The translations under genes were made by a program, and so were the position numbers. The notes beneath the pieces were generated by a model, which had not been told where the DNA came from, searched no databases, and saw nothing but the letters and a program-made list of their open reading frames with translations. This document shows, piece by piece, positions 55,713 to 64,000 of a stretch of 64,000 nt of DNA. Source of the stretch: Plasmodium coatneyi (Eukaryota; Apicomplexa; Aconoidasida; Haemosporida; Plasmodiidae); the NCBI RefSeq assembly GCF_001680005.1, contig NC_033562.1, positions 434,001-498,000 of the forward strand. Reading direction: 5' to 3'. Position 1 is the first letter of the stretch. Each line of letters opens with the position of its first letter.

Positions 55713-57652
55713 GAGTACTGGACGCAATATCGCCATAGGGACCGCCCCGCCGTGTACACTTCCTGCACATGTTGGGTTCCTCCGTGTGTTGGACTTTCCC
55801 TCGGGAAATAAGTTGGGCTAGCGGGGTGGCCCTGGAACGGCGTTGGAATGGCGCTGCATGCAAATACACGCAGAGGCCAGCTACCCGTCATTCCAGCGTG
55901 TACTTGTATGCGTTCCACAAGAGGAACACACACACACACACATGTGTAAACATGCATGCAGATATACCTACGTACACACATACGTACCTACGTACGTACA
56001 TAGGTGAATATATTTTTTTACGTACCTTCCCCCACGAACGAAGAACCGGTGTACGTACACCGTGCAACGTCGCACAGCGGGCGCTCAATCGTGATATTTT
56101 TCCCACCCTCCCCCGGGCTTAATTTGCATGGTCCCTCCTTCCTCATCATTATGCTCAGATTCACACGCTGGTTCACCCTAAGGGGGTCCATGAAAAAACA
56201 CGTACAAGATCATGCTTATCCTAATGTGTATGTTTATTTTTTTCCCCCTCTTTCGGCACTTCAGGGGGCGGCCTCACTGCCCTCACGCTGACGAGCGGAA
56301 ATTAGGGCACCCCAAAAAAGCAGCCAAGACAAAGCACCAACCAGCGAACAGCCAGCTGTGGCAGCCATGCAAAGCTACATACGACGAGGCGAATTAAACA
56401 GCTAGTTCCTTTTTCGTTCCTCCCAGTTTATACATTCACAGTTTTTTTAGCTAGTCCTAGTGATCCCTCTGACCATAAAAGGGGCACCCCAAAAAAAAAA
56501 AAAAAAAAAGTACCCTCATGGGGGAATTATCTAAGTAAGAAAATGAACTCCGTTGCCTTTTGTGTGAACAGCTTTGCCAACAGGGATCGGAATCAGTAAC
56601 CCTATGTGCCCCTTCCTGCAACTATTTCGCACAAGTCCCAGATGTACACATAAGAGTGACTGCCTCCAGGTGAGTTCCCTCTCCTCTGCCTTTCATCGCA
56701 CGCAAAGGGGTCGCTGACACGGGGGAAACAGAAGCTCGTTTCACTTTTCTTCAACCAAGCTGCTCCTCACCCGTCCGATTAAAAAAAAACCCTTCCTCCA
56801 CGATTGCCCTACGTGGAGCAGCATTCCCAAGGAAGACCCAGTGTGGCAGTCAACACGGGCGTGCCTACTGCACACAGAACATAAAGGGCCCTAATCAGGT
56901 CCATCACTGACGGGCGGGGATTTTCCGCTTTAAATGCAGCTGCCTGGGGCAGCGTGTTCCCCAAGCGTTTCTCCCTTTATAGAGAGGTAAAACGGGGGAA
57001 TTTTTTTTTAAGGCAACTCCGTGGAGGCAAAACGAAATTGTGTAGCAACTCTGTTGACTGTTTTTTTTTTTTTTTTTTTAATGATCTTGTGAATCCCGCA
57101 TGGCGCGTTCACGTACCGTAGTGTACCATCACCACGACACGTAATCACCCCTTTTTAAGGGGCGAAACCTGTTCAAAAAAAAAAAAAAAAAAAAGCAAAG
57201 TAGCACAAATACAATCGTTTGTTCAAAACTTCACGAGCGAAGGTTACTCATGTTCGATCGCCCCTGCGGATGTGACCTCCCCAGTTACATATCGAAACGA
57301 CTACTTTAAAGGGACACCGCCTTGCCTTATCTTTTAAGCGTAGTTACACGTACGAGCGAGCAAATCAAATGGGTAATTCCCCCCACTCGCAAACCCCGTT
57401 AAGGAGCAAAACTTTAGCTTCACAGTGAAAACCTTCCCCTAGAGGAGATCACACGTTAGGATCACCTACACATGTGCTTGCTTGGCCCTATATACAAACG
57501 AATGCCTGTTCACCCCATTCGTAAGTATGCCTGTGTATCTGTAGACTACGCAGTCTGAGAAGGCTTCCCCCGATTACGCCAGCGAATAACGCGCACAGCA
57601 TCAATAGGCTACCTCCGCAGAAGAAGAAACCCCATTATATAGATACGTCAAA

Positions 57653-58234
57653 ATGAGCATCAACATCGAGAGACACCAAAGCGAAGATGAAGTCGCGTTT
57701 AAGGTGAAAGGAGAAATCGCAGCAATCGAAAAGGAAATAAAAAGTTGGTTCATTAAGAGGAGACTAAACATGGAACTGAACTACTCCCTACATAACCTAT
57801 TCACTAACTACAACATTGTTGGACTGTCCATTAATAAAAATATCGACGTGAAGGAAAAGATGTTGTGGCACGACATAGTCAATGGGAAACCGGTCCTGGA
57901 AGATACACTCAGCTTGGATGCAAAGGAGTACAAGGCAGATATGTACAGCAAAATGTGGGACAATAGTACAACTACAGAAAATCCGTGTAGACTAGTGGGA
58001 TCGATTTTTTTTCGATGCTTAAAAAATAATTACCACTTAACGGAACATGAACGAGAGGGCACCTGCATGCACAGCTTTGTGAACTTCACTAATTGTAGGA
58101 AGGCGTTAAAATTGCAGCAGGCCAACAATATAAAAAGTGCCCTCACCAAGCAGAATGCCGAGGACACCCATGCGAAGGCTCTCTTTGAGCGAAGGAGTGC
58201 TCTGTTGGAGAAGCTGGCGGATCGCACTGCGTAG
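57653..58234 (+). CDS. Twin CX9C (CHCH-type) protein, probably mitochondrial
   Basis: Single exon, 193 residues. It has exactly four cysteines, in two perfect CX9C units: Cys112-Cys122 (CRLVGSIFFRC) and Cys138-Cys148 (CMHSFVNFTNC), 15 residues apart. This is the signature of coiled-coil-helix-coiled-coil-helix proteins, which are oxidised and trapped in the mitochondrial intermembrane space by the Mia40/Erv system. Members act in complex IV assembly, in cristae organisation, or as respiratory-chain subunits. Residues 1-110 are acidic and helical (KGEIAAIEKEIKSWF), the C-terminus is a charged helix ending KLADRTA. There is no targeting presequence, as expected. I do not recognise the specific family. 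Confidence 0.85.
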   Translation: MSINIERHQSEDEVAFKVKGEIAAIEKEIKSWFIKRRLNMELNYSLHNLFTNYNIVGLSINKNIDVKEKMLWHDIVNGKPVLEDTLSLDAKEYKADMYSKMWDNSTTTENPCRLVGSIFFRCLKNNYHLTEHEREGTCMHSFVNFTNCRKALKLQQANNIKSALTKQNAEDTHAKALFERRSALLEKLADRTA

Positions 58235-58391
58235 AGTTAGGTAGGACCACTTCTCCGTGGTCTACTCAATCGATGCGTTATACAAATACGCACAGTAACA
58301 CGAAAAAAAAAAAAATAAATAAAAAAAGCGGTTGGCGCGATCTTTGCGGGTGAACGATTTTTTTTTTCCCCCATTTGGTGCCCTGCTGACT

Positions 58392-59050
58392 TTAGTACTT
58401 CACGCCGCCCATGAAGGTGCGTGCGTCGGGTACCTGGCCGTTAAACGCGGCTGAGGAAAAATCAAAGGTGGGGTACTCATTCTGGAAGCGCTCCAAAAGA
58501 ATTTTTTTCTTGGTGTTATCTTCATCGATAGCATTAATGCACTTGTGCCCCTTAAAAACGCTACTCCATGTTTCTGCCTTTCGTACCTTTGTTAAAAGTA
58601 TGTGTAAATTATTATCCTCAATGAACCAGTACGAGCACCCCTCGTCGATAAGGCCGGATAGTTCCCCCTCCAAAAAACTTTCCATTCCTTTCAACCCAAT
58701 TCGAATTCTCTTACTCTTAATGTCTATGTCTAGGTCCTTTTTACTGACCACCCTGGAGTTCATGTTGATGAAAATGTTGATCTCATCGATGCTCTGCTCC
58801 CATTCGTAGATAACGACACCTGCAATCAGGGGAGAAAGAAACAAAATCGGCAACAATGAAGAGACAACCTTCCTTGCGCACTTCCCTTGGGGGGAGTGTC
58901 TACATGGGTTGCTCCAACAGGGATTGAAACACAAAAGGTTAACACGCTTCGTGAAATCTACACAAGTCACAGAAGCACTATCCATTGTCTACCCTCAAAC
59001 ACCTCACCATTATTTACGTATTTATGTCTCTTCGTATAAATGTCACCCAT
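58392..59050 (-). CDS. NudC/CS-domain protein
   Basis: Two exons, 59050-59008 and 58819-58392, joined in phase (NNG|VVIY), give 156 residues. A CS (CHORD/SGT1, p23-like) domain starts right after the short N-terminus: YVNNGVVIYEWEQSIDEINI, followed by KRIRIGLKGMESFLEGEL, and SYWFIEDNNLHILLTKVRK; the Trp-containing 'W.QS..E.....' and 'W.IED..L.I.L.K' pattern is that of NudC-family proteins. They are cochaperones that work with Hsp90 and help stabilise dynein-pathway proteins. The C-terminal end (ERFQNEYPTFDFSSA) matches the conserved 'FQ..NPGFDFS.A' tail of NudC proteins. The protein is shorter than human NudC, so it resembles NudC-like/NudCD2. Confidence 0.85.
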
Positions 59051-59945
59051 TTTTTAATGCTGCAAAATGGGTCCCAGGAAGGAAAAGGGGGAAGAGGGTC
59101 CCCAAACACTTTTCCAATCTTTTAGGGGAAGTGGAAAAAAAAAAAAAAAAAAAGGGCCGCTTTGCTTGTGTGACTCCCCGATTGGCCACCGGCAAGAGGG
59201 GAATACCAGCGTATACAGGAATAAACGTATTCACCTGCGTGTACCCGTGCGCGTTTGTTAATTCGTCACACTTGGTACTTTGCTCCTTTGCGAGTCAATG
59301 CTCACCACGCGAAACGTTCGCCTCTTCCCTTCCTCTTGATTTTTTGTTAAAGTAACGTGCGTGTACAATTCGATCCAATTGAGTTTCGCCTTTGAAAAAA
59401 AAAAAAAAAAAAAATTGCTGAATGGTGAGCGGTTTAATGGACGCAAAAAATTGCCCACCGGTAACGCTGAACGGCGCAGAGTGAAGGCCTATTTTGCGAA
59501 CATAAAAGGAGTCACCCCAGTTTTCCCAACACGTGCACGTGGACCAAGTGAACGGCGAAAGCGTTTAGCAATACAACTGATTTATGTAACTGTATTTTAT
59601 TCGCTCACTTGGTACGTCTGCACGGGAATCTCCAATTGGGTGAGCGACGTACAAAGCAGCACATTGGGAAGGGACACATACATGCGGTATTGCGCGGACA
59701 GGGAGAAGAGGACATACCCCCTTTAATACTCTTTTTTGTAACACCCTTTTGTAATCCTTTTTTATTACTCCTTTTTTTTTTGTTCCTTTTTTTTTTTTTT
59801 TTTTTTTTCCATGAACGTTCCCCCGGCACATATGAATGTGACGTACCCCCGCAACGTGCGGACCTCGGTCCAGTTAAGGAGCCCCAGAAGGATAAAAATT
59901 TTTTAACCCCTTTCAACCCCCTGCTGGAAAAACTGAGAATCCAAA
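59051..59945. other. Intergenic, divergent promoters
   Basis: Between NudC (minus) and RTF2 (plus). A runs at 59136-59153 and 59395-59414; T run at 59787-59808. Antisense ORFs that extend into the RTF2 exon are not supported. Confidence 0.55.
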
Positions 59946-60942
59946 ATGGGGGGAGACGGAGGCAGTTTGCCCCAGCGGGTGGATTTGGTTCGAATGAAAC
60001 ACAAGAAACTGAATGAAAGCACGGGCAGCCTGGGCTACGGCAAAAACACGCTCGTGACGGTGAACCAGGGCAGGAGTAACAAGAAGGAGCTGAAGGAGCA
60101 TTACATGAGTCACTGCGCGATCTCGCAGGTGGGGCCAGCGGGAAAATGATAAAGCAGATCGACGCAGGTTGCCCATTTTGCGGATGGTTCCCTGTTTGAC
60201 TGCGCCTTCCCACCCGTGAACTGGGACTGAAGGAAGTAGACCCACCACCTAGTGCTTCTCATAGCCATTCTCACCACCATCCTCTTCGCCCCCCCTGTAG
60301 GAATCGCTCAAGGAACCCTTCTTCTGCTGCCGCCTCGGCTACCTGTACAACACGGAGCACATCTTGAGCCTCATTTTGGCCAGGCAAGGAAAAAAGAAGA
60401 AGAAGAAACGCAAAATGGAGGACCCACACTACGAAGCGTTTGCTCACATCGGGTCCCTTAAAGACTTGGTGCTCTGCAAAAACAAATTGAATGAAGAGAA
60501 CAAGTTGGTTTGCTCCATCTCGAACGAGATTATTAACCCCTCTTCCGGGGCCATGTGCCTCTTCTCCTGCGGCTGTGTGTTCTCCAAAAAGGTCTTCAGT
60601 AACGCGAACATTGCCAAGGTAGGTGCGTGAAAGGGGGGGTGCATAGGCCAACTCACATGGACGTGATTTCCCCGCACACTTTACTCATTCATCACATCCT
60701 TTATCCCATCTGTGACTAACCTTTCCTTCGCACCACAGGAAAACGCGTGCACAGCGTGCAACACAAAATTCGACCCCAGCGACGTGATCGAAATTGCGAA
60801 TGTGGAACAGCCCCTCATCGGAAAGAGCAAGAAAAAAATGAAAACAAAAAGTGAGCAAGTCGATAAGGCAGAAAGGAACGACAAAAGCGAAACGGATAAG
60901 AACCGCCACACGGAGCACAAGGAACAGGATTCCAACAAGTGA
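59946..60942 (+). CDS. RTF2: Replication termination factor 2 (RTF2)-like protein
   Basis: Three exons, 59946-60128, 60301-60618 and 60739-60942, all phase 0, give 234 residues. The start MGGDGGSLPQRVDLVRMK corresponds to the family's 'MGCDGGTIPKR.ELV'. Next comes a helical region with EHYMSHCAISQ and PFFCCRLGYLYNTEHIL, then the RING/U-box-like part with LVCSISNEI..., LFSCGCVFSKKVF and NACTACNTKFDPSDVIEI. In fission yeast Rtf2 stabilises stalled forks at a site-specific barrier, and in other eukaryotes it affects splicing and DNA damage response. The C-terminal tail is Lys/Glu-rich and disordered. Confidence 0.88.
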
Positions 60943-62967
60943 CGCGCTGCTGAATATATCCAAACGGGTGGGTTACTAAAAGGTTGGAGAAAATAACCCC
61001 CAAGTAGTTACCCCAAGTAGTTTTATGAAGGTGATAATTTTTGTATATGTTGTCATATATTATACATTTTGATGTATCTAGGAATGTGGAAAAAAGGGAA
61101 GGATTTCTAAAATTGCGTTACTGAAAGAAATATTTTAGCAGTTCAAATAATAAGGGCAAAACCTGCAAGAACAATTCAGCCCTTATTTTCCTCACTCAGT
61201 GAAAATTTTCAAAGATCGAAGGAATTAATAGAATTACGCATATTTGAATGTAATGTATTTAATACTCAAAATATATTAATAGAGGTGATACGAACAACTG
61301 TTCGCACCTAAAGTGTGTGTATGAGTTTATTAATATATATAACGAAATGAATAACAGATATTGTGCAGGAAGATAAGAACAAGAATGGCATTTACGAGCA
61401 TACTTATGATATACTGAAAAATTCTAGTACAATTTAGTCCAATTATATTGGGAATGTAAATAAAGGATTTGTGAATTATCATTGTTATCTGATGCTATTA
61501 CTACTGCCCTCACTCCCATAGCTACCCATATACGTGGATGTTTATCGAATAAGCAAAAATTGGAACTATATTCCAAAACAATTGATGACCCAAGGTAGTC
61601 CTGTATAAATTAGTATATACACTACTCTTGGTACAATAAGTGTGTGTGATATTTTTCCGTATTAACATTATTGTATAAAGTGTTCATACAAATTGTGATC
61701 TATATGAATGATAATATATATCTATCACATTTTGAACGGTTAAATAAACGGAAAAAGTATAATTTTCAATTATACTATTGGTTTAAGTTATTTAACCCTA
61801 ATTAGAAAATGCATAAGCCCAAAAATGCAAAGTGGAAAATAATAAGATGAGCATATTAATTTGGCATGACCCCTGTGAATTATTATTTAATAGACTCGAA
61901 CATGGTAATTCAATTTTGTGAAGCCATAAATATGTCTTTATGGCAGCGCGTAAATTCGTTATTTCGAACTAAATATATGGATTATCTCCATATAATTACG
62001 AATATGTTTTAATATATAATTCAAGCATTTATTGCGAAAAATGTAAATGCGTAACATAAAAATAAAAACGTTATTTAAATTCTGAAGCATATATAAGGAA
62101 AAGAAGGAAGTCATCGGGTTTCCGAAGAAATGAAGTGGAAGTCAGTTTCTTTTCTCTAATTTGCGGAAAGGTGTAATTATAGGTCCCATAGCGCACCATT
62201 AATAATGGCGCTATTTTTTATGTGCTTTTATTACTCAAAAATCGATTATATCACCATAATCCATATAATTGTGTTTACAGTAATTATAAAATAAATTTAA
62301 GTTATTCAGAGAAGTATGAATTTATAATGTACACATCATATCACAGTTTAGCTAGGATAAAATGTGTAACCATATTTTAAGCTTCACCGTGTTGGGTGTA
62401 ATTCGTAATAAATAAGCTAAGGTCATGTATTAGGAAACACTAATTCAATTTTGATTCGTAGTAATAAAATTTATAGTTATTTTTAAAAAAAAAGGGAAAT
62501 GATAAAAGAACAAATTATGAATTAATTTATATTAAATTAAAATAGTTCCATATGATTTATTAGATAATAGCTAATACATAACAAACAAAGGTACGAGCAA
62601 ATCGTAATTAGGTTACTCTAATGGAGGCTGGGTATATAATTAAGCTTAGTGTGTGGGCAACGCTAAATGCAGTTGTCTTATGTTACGTTAATGCAAGGAC
62701 AATATATTTCCAAAGAGATGTGTGCGAAAAAAAAAGACAGATATGTGCATTTTATCAGAAAAAATGTTAATTATACTGAAAACAAAGGATTTAGCATGAA
62801 ATATAAAACAGGAAAAACATGTAAATACACATATGGAACAAATATGCATGTTCCTCCGTTTTGTGTGCCTTAGATATTGCGCTTATCCAGGTGGATTCAC
62901 TATGATTGAATAATTAATAATATAAAATTTAGAGTATCCCTTTTCTCAAAAATGTTTCAGATTCCAT
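60943..62967. other. AT-rich subtelomeric DNA without a supported gene
   Basis: Composition changes at about 61,000 from moderate GC to AT-rich, and ORFs become very short. The longest, at 62667-62873, has no supporting feature. The long poly(A)/poly(T) runs that mark the core intergenic regions are missing here. No tandem repeats of note were seen. Degenerate gene remnants cannot be excluded. Confidence 0.65.
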
Positions 62968-63850
62968 TTATATAAAGATATGTTTCACAAAAGAACTGTA
63001 TTCAGTATAACATAGTTTAGGGTTTTTATCTGCTATCATGTCAAATTTTATTTTCTTTATTAAGAAATAAATGAGGCATAAAATGGAAGTTGCACCTAAG
63101 ATTTGGGCTACTAATACATGGAATATACTATATACAACTATTAAGGAAGGATATGTTGTGAAAATATTTGTTGCATGTGCTAGTGCTGGCAGTATTGTTA
63201 CTATCAATTTAATTAAAATGGGCGAGAATATAAAAAGCCCATATCTTCTGAGCACTTTTTTTATAAACAGCTTTTTAGTCATATTCGGATCCTTTTTAAG
63301 GTTATATAAATATGATAAATACTTGAATGTTTTCTTCTCACCATATTTGTCTATTTTTTTCAAAAATTCCCAAATACGAGTTTTAATTTTTTTTTTTTTT
63401 GTGGCTTGTATATTGCTACTTGAAGCAGAATGTTCTTTCAAGGTTTTACTTGCTAACTTCGTTCCATTATTATTACATTTTTCTTCAATACTTGAATCTG
63501 AACCAGGCGACACTTCTTCATATTTTACAGTTTTGGGTGTTTCTTCTGGGTCATTTGTTAGTAGACGTTTATTTATTGAGTTCGCAGCATGGACCAATGT
63601 GCACTGCATCCCCCGGGGATTCTCATGATTACACTGAAAAAGAAAAAATGGATATTTATATTATGAGTAATAGTGCTATTTATTTAAATGTAGAGGGGTA
63701 ATTTTATTGTTAAAAGTGAAGCACAACATAGAAGAAATAAATATTTAATATTTTTTTATATTATACCACGTCATTGTAACACCAGCGTGTTATAATGAAA
63801 ATGATGTATATACAAATTTTGATAATAATGAGAAATATATTTTTTTTCAT
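62968..63850 (-). CDS. Subtelomeric exported protein, two-exon, two-TM
   Basis: Two exons, 63850-63767 and 63633-62968, give about 249 residues. Exon 1 encodes a hydrophobic N-terminus (MKKNIFLIIIKICIYIIFII), the typical signal/anchor exon of Plasmodium exported-protein families; its donor (GTGGTATAA) allows an end at 63767 or 63770. Exon 2 holds a PEXEL-like KRLLTND (Arg51, Leu53, with Asn at the position that is normally Glu/Asp/Gln), a Ser/Lys-rich region, a basic helical block (KKTFKYLSYLYNLKK), and two C-terminal membrane segments near residues 160-182 and 191-220. Layout resembles fam-l/fam-m or Pv-fam type exported proteins; the exact family is not certain. Sited in the AT-rich subtelomere, as these genes are. 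Confidence 0.8.
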
Positions 63851-64000
63851 TTATACGGGGTTGTTTTGTTCCTTTGTAATAATTCCATCTCCTTTGACAA
63901 AAGAGAAAGTCATCCATATTTTTTTTGTTATACAATCATTAGAAAAATGAATTCTTTGAATTCATTATTATTTTTTTTGATATCTTCATTCTTTCCTAAT
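63851..64000. other. Window edge, AT-rich
   Basis: AT-rich upstream flank of the exported-protein gene. Nothing else supported. Confidence 0.5.

Larger units (their letters stand above)
52150..57652. other. Long intergenic gap, simple repeats only
   Basis: A 5.5-kb stretch without a gene I can support; the missing first exon of the CCCH gene and its promoter, and the promoter of the twin-CX9C gene, should lie here. A runs occur at 52481-52505, 52900-52927, 53090-53114 and 56489-56508, a T run at 57061-57079. Short ORFs of up to 142 codons on both strands show no recognised motif and no splice support. I see no tRNA- or rRNA-like structure, though small structured RNAs cannot be excluded by eye. 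Confidence 0.6.

Noticed and set aside
62667..62873. 68-codon ORF in AT-rich subtelomere
   Set aside because: No homology-like motif and low expectation in AT-rich DNA; at most a gene remnant.
63071..63628. 185-codon ORF opposite the exported-protein gene
   Set aside because: Antisense shadow; the minus strand has the signal exon, splice sites and TM segments.
1..64000. CRISPR arrays, insertion sequences, operons, prophage
   Set aside because: The DNA is eukaryotic nuclear; no direct-repeat/spacer arrays or transposase genes were seen.

Overview
The window is one end of a Plasmodium chromosome, most likely from the P. vivax / simian-malaria clade. The signs are spliceosomal GT-AG introns (many 100-250 nt, often with T-rich ends), moderately GC-rich coding DNA with long poly(A)/poly(T) runs in almost every intergenic gap, lysine- and asparagine-rich low-complexity protein segments, and an abrupt change at about 61 kb into AT-rich subtelomeric DNA carrying an exported-protein gene. 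A GC-rich core with AT-rich ends is typical of P. vivax and its close relatives. From memory, the gene order (guanylate kinase, COX6B, PSD, COX5B, PP4-like phosphatase, fumarase, CCCH protein) matches part of P. falciparum chromosome 9. I could not check this against a database.

Layout. 0-7.7 kb: a G-rich 40-bp tandem repeat, then three minus-strand genes: a TAF7-like TFIID subunit, guanylate kinase, and a divergent protein kinase whose frame breaks in an A17 tract. 9.3-25.2 kb: a 1590-residue protein of unknown function, a small 4-exon basic protein (possibly Rrp14/SURF6-like), a four-helix membrane protein, a 7-exon gene of 214 residues that I rebuilt from splice phases, a 615-residue unknown, a small candidate gene, and an enkurin-domain protein. 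25.7-37.6 kb: COX6B, phosphatidylserine decarboxylase, COX5B, a PP4/PP6-type phosphatase, and a protein ending in a histone stem-loop-binding (SLBP) type domain. 39.6-46.6 kb: a 5-exon Tctex-type dynein light chain, an 800-residue unknown, and class I fumarate hydratase. 47.9-52.2 kb: a protein with three CCCH zinc fingers whose frame appears broken at two places. 52.2-57.6 kb: a long gap with only simple repeats. 57.6-60.9 kb: a twin-CX9C protein, a NudC/CS-domain protein and RTF2. 61-64 kb: AT-rich subtelomere with a two-exon, two-TM exported protein.

Functional themes are mitochondrial respiration (COX6B, COX5B, fumarase, the twin-CX9C protein), membrane lipid synthesis (PSD), nucleotide supply (guanylate kinase), axoneme/motor components (enkurin, Tctex), and transcription, RNA and replication factors (TAF7, SLBP-like, CCCH, RTF2). 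Genes are monocistronic, so neighbours do not form operons. Exon boundaries were set by hand from GT-AG sites and checked for phase; all rebuilt genes keep an open frame except the kinase and the CCCH gene, which carry the apparent frameshifts described. The first exon of the CCCH gene was not found.
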